A program made the translations under genes and the position numbers. A model generated the notes under the pieces. That model saw nothing but the letters and a program-made list of their open reading frames with translations. It was not told the DNA's origin and did not search any database. This document shows, piece after piece, positions 1 to 9,299 of a stretch of DNA of 64,000 nucleotides (position 1 is the first letter of the stretch; each line of letters starts with the position of its first letter). This DNA comes from Apibacter raozihei. Lineage in GTDB: Bacteria > Bacteroidota > Bacteroidia > Flavobacteriales > Weeksellaceae. Location of the stretch: positions 868,001-932,000 of the forward strand of contig NZ_CP034930.1 of NCBI RefSeq assembly GCF_004014855.1, in the 5' to 3' direction.

Positions 1-62
1 TTCGAAGATATCTCATCTGTCCAAACCTGTTCTTCTTTGTTATTTTTTAATGTATTATCCAT
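1..62 (-). CDS. Probable O-antigen/LPS ABC-exporter permease, N-terminus only
   Basis: An ATG at 62 on the minus strand opens a frame that runs off the left edge. Only 20 residues are visible, beginning MDNTLKNNKEEQVWTDEISS. The short charged start followed by a W-T-x-x-I motif is how Wzm-type permeases of polysaccharide ABC exporters begin in Bacteroidota. The start lies 6 bases after the rmlA stop, so it is in the same operon as the nucleotide-sugar genes, which fits surface-glycan export. With so little sequence, the family is inferred mainly from context. Confidence 0.4.
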   Translation of the reverse strand, partial: MDNTLKNNKEEQVWTDEISS

Positions 63-68
63 TAATTT

Positions 69-938
69 TTAGTGTTTATGATAAGTAATATTTTTTAGAT
101 AGGAACCATATCCGCTTTTTCCATACTTATCAGCAATTTCATGCAATTTTTCTCTTGATATGAAACCTCTTTTAAAAGCGGTTTCTTCAATACAGCCTAT
201 TTTTATTCCCTGTCTTTTCTCAATTACCCGAATATATTCTGTTGCATCATGTAAAGAATCAAAAGTTCCAGTATCGAGCCAGGCCGTCCCTCTATCTAAA
301 ACTCCGACTTCTAAATCACCTGTTTTAAGATATTCTTTATTGACATCTGTAATTTCATATTCTCCTCTTTTAGAGGGCTGTAAATTTTTAGCAATTTTTA
401 CTACCTTGTTATCATAAAAATATAATCCGGGAACCGCATAGTTTGACTTAGGTATTTCTGGCTTTTCTTCAATAGAAATTGCTTTCATATTTTCATCAAA
501 TTCAACTACGCCATATCGTTCCGGATCGTTTACGTGATAAGCAAAAACCACTGCTCCATTTAATTGGGTTTTCTCTCTTAATAATTTCCCTAATCCAGAA
601 CCATAAAAAATATTATCTCCTAATATTAATGCAACAGAATCTTTCCCTATAAATTGTTCTCCTATAACAAATGCTTGAGCAAGGCCATTAGGTTCATATT
701 GTATTTCATAAGTAAGCTTACACCCTAAATCTGAACCATCTCCTAAAAGTTTCTTAAATCCTTCCTGATCATGTGGGGTGGTTATTATTAATATTTCTGT
801 AATATCCGCATCAAGCAAAACAGACAAAGGATAATAAATCATGGGTTTATCATAAACAGGCATCAGCTGTTTACTAACAGCAATAGTTAATGGGTATAAT
901 CTTGTTCCCGAACCTCCGGCCAATATAATTCCTTTCAT
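69..938 (-). CDS. rmlA: Glucose-1-phosphate thymidylyltransferase RmlA
   Basis: Makes dTDP-glucose from dTTP and glucose 1-phosphate, the first step towards dTDP-deoxysugars of surface glycans; cytosolic. The 289-residue length is typical of the family. The nucleotidyltransferase signature GGSGTRLYP is at residues 8-16, followed by the [11 protein letters not shown] substrate loop at about 22-32 and the metal-site LGDNIFYG near residue 106. It is the last complete gene of a minus-strand operon (ugd, rmlB, a lipoprotein, rmlA) and is 1 base from the lipoprotein gene. rmlC and rmlD are not in the window, so the final sugar cannot be read here. Confidence 0.96.
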   Translation of the reverse strand: MKGIILAGGSGTRLYPLTIAVSKQLMPVYDKPMIYYPLSVLLDADITEILIITTPHDQEGFKKLLGDGSDLGCKLTYEIQYEPNGLAQAFVIGEQFIGKDSVALILGDNIFYGSGLGKLLREKTQLNGAVVFAYHVNDPERYGVVEFDENMKAISIEEKPEIPKSNYAVPGLYFYDNKVVKIAKNLQPSKRGEYEITDVNKEYLKTGDLEVGVLDRGTAWLDTGTFDSLHDATEYIRVIEKRQGIKIGCIEETAFKRGFISREKLHEIADKYGKSGYGSYLKNITYHKH

Positions 939-939
939 A

Positions 940-1464
940 TTATTTTATAATAAATCCTTTAAATATTTTATTAAAATCAGATCTGTCCGATTTGTTTTTT
1001 AAATCAACGGCCTGAACAATCACTGTGTTTTTTTGAACTTCAAAAATATATATATCTCCATATACTTTTGCATTTTTAGTATCATCTGCTACATATGAAC
1101 TAACTAAAACTTCAAACCCTGCTAATTTTGATTTGATTTTATCTTCGGTTACTTTAAAATTGACTTTTTGATAATAAAATTTCAACTTATTGATTTGATC
1201 ATTCATTGTTGAATCAAAAGAAAGTGGTTTTCTATAGATAGTAATTCCTATCGTATTTTCTATTTGATAATTCCCAACTTTATCTAACTCCAAATATCTT
1301 ACTTCATTATTAATACTGTCTTGTTTTACACTCCATCCTATCGGTAATGTAAAAGCCAGATTTTCTTTTTCATACTTTTTTTCTTCAGGTATTTGCTCTT
1401 GTTTTTGAGAACAGGAACAAGCAATGAATATTATTGTAAAAAATAGTATTTGTATATTTTTCAT
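940..1464 (-). CDS. Small lipoprotein with a PsbP/DcrB-like domain, inside the rml operon
   Basis: 174 residues. A hydrophobic signal peptide ends in a lipobox with adjacent cysteines (IACSC, about residues 14-18), so it should be lipid-anchored in the envelope. The mature part begins with a Lys/Glu-rich linker and then a stretch reading [11 protein letters not shown], a pattern seen at the start of PsbP/Mog1/DcrB-like domains, followed by alternating beta strands. It lies 11 bases after rmlB and 1 base before rmlA, so it is co-transcribed with sugar-nucleotide enzymes although it has no obvious link to them. Function unknown; the fold assignment is tentative. Confidence 0.75.
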   Translation of the reverse strand: MKNIQILFFTIIFIACSCSQKQEQIPEEKKYEKENLAFTLPIGWSVKQDSINNEVRYLELDKVGNYQIENTIGITIYRKPLSFDSTMNDQINKLKFYYQKVNFKVTEDKIKSKLAGFEVLVSSYVADDTKNAKVYGDIYIFEVQKNTVIVQAVDLKNKSDRSDFNKIFKGFIIK

Positions 1465-1475
1465 CTCCTTTGAAA

Positions 1476-2522
1476 TTAATGATATTGCTGTTGATAATAT
1501 TTTTGATAAGCCCCACTGGTCACGTTCTCTAACCAGTCTTTATTAGCTAAATACCATTCAACGGTCTTATCCAGACCTTCTTCAAAAGTGACACTAGGCT
1601 TCCAGCCTAATTCCTTATTAATTTTTGTAGCATCTATGGCATAACGTAAATCATGCCCCGGGCGATCTTTTACAAACGTTATTAATTCAGCGCTCTCTCC
1701 GTTTTTCCGCCCTAATTTTTCATCCATTAAATTACATAATAAATAAACCAAATCAATGTTTTTCCACTCGTTGAACCCTCCAACATTATAATTTTCTTGG
1801 TTTTTACCTTGATGAAAAACTAAATCAATAGCTATTGCATGATCTATAACATATAGCCAATCTCTAGTATAATTTCCATCTCCATAAACCGGTAAAGGCT
1901 TTTTATTTATAATGTTATGAATCATTAAAGGAATTAATTTTTCAGGAAAATGGTTAGGTCCATAATTATTAGAGCAATTGGTAATAACGATAGGTAAACC
2001 ATAGGTGTCTGAATATGCTCTTACAAAATGATCTGATGATGCCTTGGATGCAGAATAAGGGGAATGCGGATCATACTTAGTTTCTTCAGTAAAAAAACCT
2101 TCATTACCTAAAGCCCCAAATACTTCGTCTGTTGAAATGTGGTGAAACCTTTTTCCTTCAAAGGAATTTTTCCAGCATTCTTTGGCTGCATGAAGCAAAT
2201 TAACAGTTCCTATGATATTCGTTTTAACAAATTCCAACGGTGAAGTTATAGATCGATCTACATGAGATTCAGCAGCTAAATGTATAATTCCGTCAGGTTG
2301 AAATTCAGAAAATATTTTACTGATTTGTTGCTCATCTGTAATATCTGCTTTAACAAATGAATAATTTTGACAATCTTCAATATCTTTTAAATTTTCTAAA
2401 TTCCCAGCATAGGATAAAGAATCCAAATTCAAAATCTGATATTCAGGATATTGATTTACAAACCTTCTAACTACATGTGACCCTATAAATCCTGCCCCTC
2501 CTGTTATTATAATTTTTTTCAT
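1476..2522 (-). CDS. rmlB: dTDP-glucose 4,6-dehydratase RmlB
   Basis: Converts dTDP-glucose to dTDP-4-keto-6-deoxyglucose, the branch point to rhamnose, fucosamine and related deoxysugars. It is an extended short-chain dehydrogenase of 348 residues. The NAD-binding GGAGFIG is at residues 8-14, the family-typical THR/STDEVFG region is at about 130-137, and the catalytic YSASK follows near residue 156. It sits 8 bases downstream of ugd and 11 bases upstream of the lipoprotein gene. rmlA, which makes its substrate, follows in the same operon. Confidence 0.96.
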   Translation of the reverse strand: MKKIIITGGAGFIGSHVVRRFVNQYPEYQILNLDSLSYAGNLENLKDIEDCQNYSFVKADITDEQQISKIFSEFQPDGIIHLAAESHVDRSITSPLEFVKTNIIGTVNLLHAAKECWKNSFEGKRFHHISTDEVFGALGNEGFFTEETKYDPHSPYSASKASSDHFVRAYSDTYGLPIVITNCSNNYGPNHFPEKLIPLMIHNIINKKPLPVYGDGNYTRDWLYVIDHAIAIDLVFHQGKNQENYNVGGFNEWKNIDLVYLLCNLMDEKLGRKNGESAELITFVKDRPGHDLRYAIDATKINKELGWKPSVTFEEGLDKTVEWYLANKDWLENVTSGAYQKYYQQQYH

Positions 2523-2530
2523 TTTTTCTA

Positions 2531-3838
2531 CTATTTAATTAATTTTCTGCCTATACTTTTATAATAAAAACCATGTGATGCCAATTCTTCCAGATTGTAT
2601 AGGTTCCTACCGTCGAAAATAGCTTTGTTTTTCATTTTTTTTGTTAAAATATCAAAATGTGGATTTTTAAACTCTCCCCATTCGGTTACTACTACCAATG
2701 CTTCGGCATCTTCTACACATTCATACATGTTTTTTGCATAAGAAATCTTATTTCCCAACACTTTTTTCACATTTTCCATTGCTATAGAATCATACGCAAT
2801 TACATTAGCTCCTTTACCCAACAGTTTTTCTATTATTTCCAATGAAGATGCCTCTCTTATATCATCGGTGTTATCTTTAAATGCTAAGCCCCAGATTGCA
2901 ATTTTAGCCCCATTTAAATTTCCTAAATATTTTTCGATTTCAGGTACTAAGATAGTTTTTTGCTTTATATTTATTTCTTCAACTGATTCTAAAATCTTAA
3001 AATTATATCCTACTTCTTTACCACTTTTAATTAAGGCCTTAACATCTTTAGGAAAGCAACTTCCTCCATAGCCAATCCCTGGAAATAAAAAACGATTTCC
3101 TATTCGTTCATCAGAGCCCATTCCCATTCTGACTTTATCAACATCTGCTCCTACTTTCTCACAATAATTAGCTATTTCGTTCATAAAAGTGATCTTAGTC
3201 GCAAGAAAAGAATTGGAAGCATATTTGGTTAACTCTGAAGATTTTTCATCCATTTGAATTAACTTAACACCAATGTTTGTTAATGGCAAATATATACGAT
3301 CCATTACCTCAAATGCTCGTTGAGAACTTGAACCCACAATTACTCTTTCCGGATTCATAAAATCTTCCACTGCATATCCTTCTCTCAAAAATTCAGGGTT
3401 TGATACAACGTCAAAAGGAATGCTGGTTTTAGACTTCATTATACTTTTAACTTTTTCAGAAGTTCCTACAGGAACAGTACTCTTATTTACAACTATTGTG
3501 TATTCTGTAATCAATTCTCCGATTTGGCCAGCTACATCCAACACATAAGATAAATCCGCAGAGCCATCTTCTCCCGGAGGAGTTGGAAGAGCTAAAAAGA
3601 TCACATTCGAAACCTTTATTGCCTCACTTAAATTTGTGGTGAAAAATAATCTCTCTCCTCGTATATTTCTTAAGAAAACTTCTTCAAGCTGCGGTTCATA
3701 GATAGGCACACGACCTTTCTTCATCATTTCAACCTTTTCTTCATTAACATCAACACAGTGAACCGTATGCCCTAAATCTGCCAAACAGGTTCCTGAGACT
3801 AATCCCACATATCCTGTACCTACAATTGTAATATTCAT
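2531..3838 (-). CDS. ugd: UDP-glucose 6-dehydrogenase
   Basis: Oxidises UDP-glucose to UDP-glucuronate, a precursor of acidic surface polysaccharides. At 435 residues it is the normal bacterial length. The N-terminal Rossmann motif GTGYVG is at residues 7-12, the central helix contains NPEFLREG, and the active-site cysteine is in GGSCFPKD near residue 260. A C-terminal UDP-binding domain follows. It is the first gene of the sugar-nucleotide operon and has its own strong promoter at 3853-3883. UDP-ManNAc or UDP-GlcNAc dehydrogenases share the fold; the overall pattern favours Ugd. Confidence 0.92.
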   Translation of the reverse strand: MNITIVGTGYVGLVSGTCLADLGHTVHCVDVNEEKVEMMKKGRVPIYEPQLEEVFLRNIRGERLFFTTNLSEAIKVSNVIFLALPTPPGEDGSADLSYVLDVAGQIGELITEYTIVVNKSTVPVGTSEKVKSIMKSKTSIPFDVVSNPEFLREGYAVEDFMNPERVIVGSSSQRAFEVMDRIYLPLTNIGVKLIQMDEKSSELTKYASNSFLATKITFMNEIANYCEKVGADVDKVRMGMGSDERIGNRFLFPGIGYGGSCFPKDVKALIKSGKEVGYNFKILESVEEINIKQKTILVPEIEKYLGNLNGAKIAIWGLAFKDNTDDIREASSLEIIEKLLGKGANVIAYDSIAMENVKKVLGNKISYAKNMYECVEDAEALVVVTEWGEFKNPHFDILTKKMKNKAIFDGRNLYNLEELASHGFYYKSIGRKLIK

Positions 3839-3852
3839 ATTAAAATATTTTA

Positions 3853-3883
3853 CAAAAATATATTTAATTTATTAATTTTCAAA
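3853..3883 (-). promoter_or_regulatory. Promoter of the ugd-rmlB-rmlA operon
   Basis: Read on the minus strand, a -33 TTTG (3883-3880) is followed after 19 bases by a -7 TATTTTTG (3860-3853). This matches the Bacteroidota consensus TTG-N17-23-TAnnTTTG exactly. Transcription should start near 3846, leaving a very short leader before the ugd ATG at 3838. Confidence 0.7.
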
Positions 3884-3893
3884 TATTTAAAAT

Positions 3894-4571
3894 CTAAAAA
3901 ATTCGATAGCTTACTCCCCAGAATAAAGATATATTAGCATTTCCTTTATTTTTTCCATAGCCGGGAATAACCAAATTATCAATACCTTCCTGTTTCTTAG
4001 AGAAAATAAGAAACTTAGGCCGAATCATAAAATCCAAATAAAAAGGAGATTGACCTAATTGTACTTTTGCACCAACTAAACCTTCAAACCACCCTGAACT
4101 TACATTTTTCTCAGGTAAGGAAGATGAACTAATTATTTGGGTCTGACCATCTGAATTTACTCCTTTAACAGGATATTGGTTAATTGTTTGTTTATAGGGA
4201 GAAAAAGCGAGTCTTGCTCCTATGAAAAAGCCTTCTCCGGTATTTTCATAATTATTTGTAAGTATATAATTAACTCCAAATTCCGCAAAAACACCTTTAG
4301 CTGAAACGTCCCAGTCATTATATTTATAAATATTTTTTTCGTAACCTAGTTCTCCAACCGCTACCCATCTATTTTTTATTTTGTAGGAAATATATCCGCT
4401 AATGTTTTTTTTATCTGAAAAAAAACTAGCTATTGGATTAAACAAATCTACTCCTACAAACATTTGACGTTGCTTCGGACTAATAAAGGTTGAGTCTATT
4501 GTTGGTTGTTGTGAATAAGAGAAAACTCCTAGAAACAAGCTAATAAGTAACAAATAAGTTTTTCGATTCAT
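3894..4571 (-). CDS. Outer-membrane beta-barrel-like protein (DUF6048-like)
   Basis: 225 residues with a clear Sec signal peptide ending SYSQ near residue 21. The mature protein is rich in amphipathic strands and aromatic residues and ends in an aromatic residue (YRIF), like a small outer-membrane barrel. Its start overlaps the end of the preceding lipoprotein gene by 32 bases, so the two are translationally coupled. From memory this pair next to rlmD matches the flavobacterial families DUF6452/DUF6048. Role unknown; the pairing suggests a shared envelope function. Confidence 0.75.
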   Translation of the reverse strand: MNRKTYLLLISLFLGVFSYSQQPTIDSTFISPKQRQMFVGVDLFNPIASFFSDKKNISGYISYKIKNRWVAVGELGYEKNIYKYNDWDVSAKGVFAEFGVNYILTNNYENTGEGFFIGARLAFSPYKQTINQYPVKGVNSDGQTQIISSSSLPEKNVSSGWFEGLVGAKVQLGQSPFYLDFMIRPKFLIFSKKQEGIDNLVIPGYGKNKGNANISLFWGVSYRIF

Positions 4572-5022
4572 TATGAATTTGTGAAGTGTTTGGAGTTATT
4601 CCTTTCATATTAACAGCTCTTGACAAATCATAGCTGACATTGTCAAATATGACTTTATAGCCACATGCTTTTGATATAAACTTTTGGCTTGTGTTGTATT
4701 TTACAGTAATAATATCTTTATCTGTGTCAATAGTATTTTTCCTATTATAAAAATAAAAAACCGTTTGTTCTGCTTGACTGTTTAGCGGTAATCTAACACT
4801 ATCTATACTTGCAAACTTATTTCCTCTAGTAACTATTCCGCCTGAATTTACTTCATCCACATATAGCGTATCTACAGTATAGCGACTTCCTAATGAATTT
4901 ATAAATCCAATTGTTAACCTAGGTGTAACAGGTTTGTCGCATATATCATCATCCACGCAAGCATTAATAACAGTTATAAATAATAGGCAGAAACCTATAA
5001 TATTTAGCCTTTTTATATACAT
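4540..5022 (-). CDS. Lipoprotein, DUF6452-like
   Basis: 160 residues. The signal peptide ends in a lipobox (INAC, Cys near residue 22) followed by an acidic, cysteine-containing stretch (VDDDICDKP), so it should be lipidated and envelope-located. The remainder reads as alternating beta strands with no recognisable catalytic motif. It begins 1 base after the rlmD stop and overlaps the barrel-protein gene downstream by 32 bases, so the three form one operon. The family name is from recollection of the conserved neighbourhood, not a search. Confidence 0.75.
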   Translation of the reverse strand: MYIKRLNIIGFCLLFITVINACVDDDICDKPVTPRLTIGFINSLGSRYTVDTLYVDEVNSGGIVTRGNKFASIDSVRLPLNSQAEQTVFYFYNRKNTIDTDKDIITVKYNTSQKFISKACGYKVIFDNVSYDLSRAVNMKGITPNTSQIHNESKNLFVTY

Positions 5023-5023
5023 T

Positions 5024-6430
5024 TTACTTCAATTTTAATAGTGCAACACTTTCTACGTGATGCGTCTGTGGAAACATATCTACCGCCTGAACTTTGATAA
5101 CTTCATATTTATCTCTCATTAGTTCCAAATCTCTAGCCTGTGTTGCTGAATTACAACTAACATAAACTAATTTTCTCGGACTTATTCTCAATATCGTTTC
5201 TACAACATTTTTATGCATACCATCTCTCGGAGGATCAGTGATTATTACATCCGGCCTTCCATTTTGTGAGATAAATTCATCAGTAAAAATCTCCTTCATA
5301 TCTCCACAATAAAATGTACAGTTTGTAACCTCATTGTACTCTGCATTCTTTTTTGCCGCTTCAATAGCTTCAGGTACAGCTTCAACTCCTATAACTTTTT
5401 TTGCTTTTCTGGAAACAAACTGAGCAATAGTTCCAGTACCTGTATATAGATCGTAAACGATTTCATCCCCATTTAATTCTGCAAAATCTCTTGTTATCTC
5501 ATAAAGATTAACTGCTTGATTATAATTTGTTTGAAAAAAGGATTTAGGACCAATTTTAAATTTTAAACCTTCAATTTCTTCTGTGATATATCCATCTCCG
5601 GAATAAATCTGAACATCTAAATCGTAAATACTATCATTACCTTTAGGATTAATAGCATACATAACTGTTTTTACCTCAGGAAACTCTTCTTTTATAAATG
5701 AGAGAATTGCTTCTCTCTGTTCCTTTATTTCTTTAAAAAATTGAACTAAAATCAGAATCTCATTTTTAGAATTTGAGCGTATCATCAATGTGCGTAAAAA
5801 ACCTTTCTGCTCTTTAATATCATAAAATTCCATTTCTTGTTCCAAGGCAAATTTTTTAACCTTATTACGAATTGTATTTGAAGGTTCCGCCTGTAAAAAA
5901 CACTCTTTTAAATCAAGGACTTTACTCCATTGTTGAGGTATATGAAATCCTAAGGCATCTTTTTCCTGAATTTCATTACCAGACTGTATTTCTTCAAGAG
6001 TTAACCATCGGGCATTTGAAAAAGAAAATTCCATCTTATTACGATAGTTATACTGCTCTTTAGATGAACAAATAGGTAAGTAAGAAAAATTTTCTATTTT
6101 CCCTATTCGTGTTAGATTACCGTATACTTCTTTCTCTTTATACTCTAATTGCTTATCGTACGAGAGATTTTGCCATTTACAACCTCCACAAACTCCAAAA
6201 TGCATACATTTTGGCTCTACTCGGTCATCAGAATACTTTAAAAAACTTACTATTTTTGCTTCAAAATAATTTTTTTTCGATTTAACTACCTGTACGTTAA
6301 CTATATCACCAGGAACTGCATTGGAAACTAATACTGTTTTCCCTTCTTCTGTCCGGCCTATAGCCACACCTTTTGCACCAGCCGTAACCAGCTCTAGATT
6401 ATCTATTTGAATATTTCTTTTTCTCCTCAA
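5024..6430 (-). CDS. rlmD: 23S rRNA (uracil-C5)-methyltransferase RlmD
   Basis: SAM-dependent methyltransferase that makes m5U in 23S rRNA (the U1939-type site). 468 residues. An N-terminal TRAM/OB domain (about 1-65) is followed by the iron-sulfur cysteine cluster C-x5-C-x2-C in CMHFGVCGGC and a further Cys near residue 165. The SAM domain has YDLYTGTGTIA, then TDPPRDGMH, and the catalytic cysteine in VSCNS near the C-terminus. It is the first gene of an operon with two small envelope proteins and diverges from the aminotransferase gene at 6598. RlmCD-type paralogues exist, so the exact target uracil is inferred. Confidence 0.9.
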   Translation of the reverse strand: MRRKRNIQIDNLELVTAGAKGVAIGRTEEGKTVLVSNAVPGDIVNVQVVKSKKNYFEAKIVSFLKYSDDRVEPKCMHFGVCGGCKWQNLSYDKQLEYKEKEVYGNLTRIGKIENFSYLPICSSKEQYNYRNKMEFSFSNARWLTLEEIQSGNEIQEKDALGFHIPQQWSKVLDLKECFLQAEPSNTIRNKVKKFALEQEMEFYDIKEQKGFLRTLMIRSNSKNEILILVQFFKEIKEQREAILSFIKEEFPEVKTVMYAINPKGNDSIYDLDVQIYSGDGYITEEIEGLKFKIGPKSFFQTNYNQAVNLYEITRDFAELNGDEIVYDLYTGTGTIAQFVSRKAKKVIGVEAVPEAIEAAKKNAEYNEVTNCTFYCGDMKEIFTDEFISQNGRPDVIITDPPRDGMHKNVVETILRISPRKLVYVSCNSATQARDLELMRDKYEVIKVQAVDMFPQTHHVESVALLKLK

Positions 6431-6565
6431 ACCTAATAATTAAATAAGTTTACAAAAGTACATAAAAAATATATTCCTTAAAACACTTAACTTGTCTTGA
6501 TAATGAATAGATTAAATAATTTTCTTAATCTCATAAAAAACTATTAATTTTTCGAAAAAATGCTG

Positions 6566-6573
6566 TAATTTTG
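6566..6573 (+). promoter_or_regulatory. -7 promoter element of the aminotransferase gene
   Basis: TAATTTTG matches the Bacteroidota -7 consensus TAnnTTTG. It lies 25 bases before the ATG at 6598. It contains the in-frame TTG at 6571, which therefore should not be a start codon because it would lie upstream of the transcript. No good -33 TTG is visible at the usual spacing. Confidence 0.55.
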
Positions 6574-6597
6574 AGTATTAAAAAAATAATCGCAACA

Positions 6598-7782
6598 ATG
6601 AATCTATTATCAGATCGTATTAATCGTCTCAGTTATTCTCAAACTTTTGTAATGTCGAACAAAGCAAGAGAATTAAAAGCTCAAGGAGTTAATGTCATTA
6701 GTCTTACCTTAGGTGAACCTGATTATGATATCCCTGAATTTGTAAGGGAATCTGCTATAAAGGCTATTAATGATGGTGTAAAGTCATATACACCTGTACC
6801 CGGATATGCTGAGTTAAGAAAGGCTATCTCTGATAAGTTCAAACGCGATAACAATTTGGATTACAAACCGAATCAAATTATTGTTTCCAATGGAGGAAAA
6901 CAATCAATCATCAATGTTTTATTATCCATCGTAAATGATGGAGATGAGGTAATTGTTCCTGCACCATACTGGGTTAGCTATTTCGAGATGGTTAAACTTG
7001 CCGGAGGAGAAAACGTGGTAGTTGACACTACCATTGATACAGATTTTAAAATAACTCCTGAACAGTTAGAAAAAGCTATTACTCCAAAAACCAAAGCTTT
7101 CTTATTCAGCTCACCATGTAACCCATCCGGAACTGTTTATACTAAAGATGAATTACATGCCTTGGCTAAAGTATTAGCAAAACACCCAAACATTATTATC
7201 ATCTCAGATGAAATTTATGAATACATAAATTACGAAGGAAAACACGAAAGTATTGCTCAGTTCCCTGAAGTTTTTGAACAAACAGCCACCATTAACGGAG
7301 TATCCAAATCATATTCAATGACCGGGTGGAGAATCGGCTATATGGGCGCTCCGGCCTGGCTCACAGATGCTTGTGACAAGATACAGGGTCAAATGACTTC
7401 CGGTGCTAACTGTATCGCTCAAATGGCATCTATCACAGCTGTGGAAGCAGATCCTTCAGTAATCAATTATATGATTGATGGCTTTAAGAACAGAAGAGAC
7501 TTAGTTTTTAATCTACTACAGGAAATTCCTGGAGTTAAAGTTAATAAGCCTGCTGGTGCATTTTATTTCTTCCCGGATATATCTTCATTTTTTGGAAAAA
7601 CTATTCAAGGACACGAAATTAAGGATTCAGATGATTTTTCTCTTATGCTTTTAGAAAAAGCTCATGTTGCAACTGTTGGCGGAGTATCTTTCGGTGACAA
7701 AAATTGCATCCGTCTTTCTTACGCTGCTTCTGAAGAGGATCTGAAAGAGGCTGTTCGTAGAATTAAATCTGTTTTAGAATAA
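6598..7782 (+). CDS. Class I PLP aminotransferase (aspartate aminotransferase type)
   Basis: Transfers amino groups between amino acids and 2-oxo acids, most likely aspartate/glutamate. 394 residues from the ATG at 6598; an earlier in-frame TTG at 6571 is rejected because it lies inside the -7 promoter box. Fold-type I landmarks are in order: TLGEPDYDIP near the N-terminus, SSPCNPSGTVY (about 170), ISDEIYEYINY (about 200), the PLP-lysine segment SKSYSMTGWRIGY (about 238), and a C-terminal RLSYAASEE with the carboxylate-binding Arg. It is monocistronic, ending at a bidirectional terminator. Substrate is inferred from the subgroup. Confidence 0.9.
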   Translation: MNLLSDRINRLSYSQTFVMSNKARELKAQGVNVISLTLGEPDYDIPEFVRESAIKAINDGVKSYTPVPGYAELRKAISDKFKRDNNLDYKPNQIIVSNGGKQSIINVLLSIVNDGDEVIVPAPYWVSYFEMVKLAGGENVVVDTTIDTDFKITPEQLEKAITPKTKAFLFSSPCNPSGTVYTKDELHALAKVLAKHPNIIIISDEIYEYINYEGKHESIAQFPEVFEQTATINGVSKSYSMTGWRIGYMGAPAWLTDACDKIQGQMTSGANCIAQMASITAVEADPSVINYMIDGFKNRRDLVFNLLQEIPGVKVNKPAGAFYFFPDISSFFGKTIQGHEIKDSDDFSLMLLEKAHVATVGGVSFGDKNCIRLSYAASEEDLKEAVRRIKSVLE

Positions 7783-7809
7783 ACAAATTTTAGTTTATTA
7801 AAATAAAAA

Positions 7810-7833
7810 ACTGTGAAGATTAATCTTCACAGT
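7810..7833. terminator. Bidirectional intrinsic terminator
   Basis: A perfect 24-base palindrome, each arm ACTGTGAAGATT. A run of A and T rich in A lies on its left and TACTTTTTTT on its right, so it can work in both directions. It separates the convergent aminotransferase and YegP-like genes. Confidence 0.85.
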
Positions 7834-7885
7834 TACTTTTTTTGTAAATACTCAAAAACCTAAAAATTTAGGCTTACACAATTAA

Positions 7886-8212
7886 TTATTTTGATAAATC
7901 AACTGTTTCTGCCGTTGGTGCATTGTTCATCACTGATTTAACACCATTTTTAGCACTTGCTTCATTGTCATAAAGTTCGCTGGTTCCTACTATCTGGCCG
8001 TTACCTGCCTTTAAATTAAAGAACCATTTTTTGTTAGAACTCTGTTTCAATTCGAAACGATCTTCATTTTTAGAATTTCTTTTCACAGAGCTTACTCCTT
8101 TCTGACAGTTCGTTTTTTGAGTATATCCTTCGCTAGCAAGGATAATCTGTCCATTTTTGGCTTTAAGTCTAAAACGAAAAGCCCCTGATTTGTCTTTAAA
8201 AATTTCAAACAT
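7886..8212 (-). CDS. YegP-family protein (two DUF1508 repeats)
   Basis: A 108-residue protein made of two copies of a roughly 48-residue repeat. Each contains a beta-rich (F/W)-x-F-x-L-K-A-x-N-G-Q-I core followed by a helix ending in K-x-G-V-x-S-V. This is the YegP/DUF1508 arrangement; the molecular function is not established. The start is placed at the ATG at 8212, giving MFEIFKDKSG as in the family. An upstream TTG at 8221 would add three residues and is less likely. It stands alone and ends at the shared palindromic terminator. Confidence 0.88.
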   Translation of the reverse strand: MFEIFKDKSGAFRFRLKAKNGQIILASEGYTQKTNCQKGVSSVKRNSKNEDRFELKQSSNKKWFFNLKAGNGQIVGTSELYDNEASAKNGVKSVMNNAPTAETVDLSK

Positions 8213-8426
8213 AGTGTACAAATTTTTAGTGTTACTTTATTAAGTCATTTAGTGTTATTTTTTTACATTATATTTTGTATTTTGAACTTTACATTAACAA
8301 AAACAAAATTAATGGACTTTTTCTTTGTCTAATTATTTTTTTCAACCACCTGTATCACTATAAATAAAGGACAAAAGTAATATATTTTTATGACATAATA
8401 AGTAAAAACACTTTAAAAAATCCCCT

Positions 8427-9218
8427 TTATGCCTTTTCTGGAGCAATTCTTTGCCGTTCTACCTCATAACTTATAATAGCTACTGCGTTGCTTACATTCA
8501 AGGAATCTATCTTCCCTTTCATAGGAATTAAAACATTTTTATCAATTCTTTCTCTCCAATAATCCGAAACTCCCTGATGCTCAGTACCAAATAGTATAGC
8601 ACAGGAAGAAACCAAATCCGCATTCTGAACACTAATCGATTGCTCATTCATAAAGGTTCCGTAGAGGTTTATTGATTTATTAGTAAGAAATGTGTAAACT
8701 TCTTCATTTGTTGCCGATATTACAGGCACATTGAAAAAGCTTCCAACAGATGAGCGTATGACATTAGGATTATAAATATCTGTTTTTTCTTCACATACGA
8801 TTACCATATCTGCTCCAAAAGCATCGGCAGTTCTGCATATAGCTCCTAAATTACCCGGCTTTTCAATTGATTCTATAACTAAGATAAACGGTGTTTCGGA
8901 CATAGATATTTCAGGAAGCTTTTTTACTTCATACTCAAAAACTCCAATTATTCCTTCGGTAATCTTACGATATGCTAATTTATTATATACTGTAGCTGAT
9001 ACTTCATACAAAGGTACTGACTGAGGCAATTTTAATGAACTTTTAAATATTTCCGGCTGAATATAAAATTCTAAAGGTTGAAAATTATTTTCTAAAGCAA
9101 AAAAATTTTCCTGCCTGCCTTCTACTATAAATTTCCGCTGAGACTTTCTTTCCCTGCTCTTTTCAAGTAGTTTGACTAAGTTTTTGATCTTTGGATTTTT
9201 ATCGCTTTCAATATTCAT
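8427..9218 (-). CDS. SpoU/TrmH-family RNA 2'-O-methyltransferase
   Basis: SAM-dependent RNA ribose methyltransferase with a knotted SPOUT fold. 263 residues from the ATG at 9218; a TTG at 9227 is the alternative. An N-terminal substrate-binding domain (about 1-95) precedes the SpoU domain. The three family motifs are present: motif 1 NLGAICRTADAFGAD with the catalytic Arg, motif 2 ILFGTEHQGVS, and motif 3 IPMKGKIDSLNVSNAVAI. The layout resembles RlmB/TrmH-type rRNA enzymes, but the target nucleotide cannot be read from sequence. It is flanked by gaps on both sides and appears monocistronic. Confidence 0.9.
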   Translation of the reverse strand: MNIESDKNPKIKNLVKLLEKSRERKSQRKFIVEGRQENFFALENNFQPLEFYIQPEIFKSSLKLPQSVPLYEVSATVYNKLAYRKITEGIIGVFEYEVKKLPEISMSETPFILVIESIEKPGNLGAICRTADAFGADMVIVCEEKTDIYNPNVIRSSVGSFFNVPVISATNEEVYTFLTNKSINLYGTFMNEQSISVQNADLVSSCAILFGTEHQGVSDYWRERIDKNVLIPMKGKIDSLNVSNAVAIISYEVERQRIAPEKA

Positions 9219-9299
9219 GATGTACAATAAATTTGTCCAAAAATAAGAAACTTACTGATTTTTTGATAATTTTACTTCTTATTTTTATCTTTTTAACAA

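Noticed and set aside
160-417. Plus-strand open frame inside rmlA
   Set aside because: It is the antisense shadow of a well-conserved gene, with no promoter or family motifs.
6571-6597. TTG start giving nine extra N-terminal residues on the aminotransferase
   Set aside because: The TTG lies within the -7 promoter box TAATTTTG and would be upstream of the transcript; the ATG at 6598 gives the normal N-terminus.
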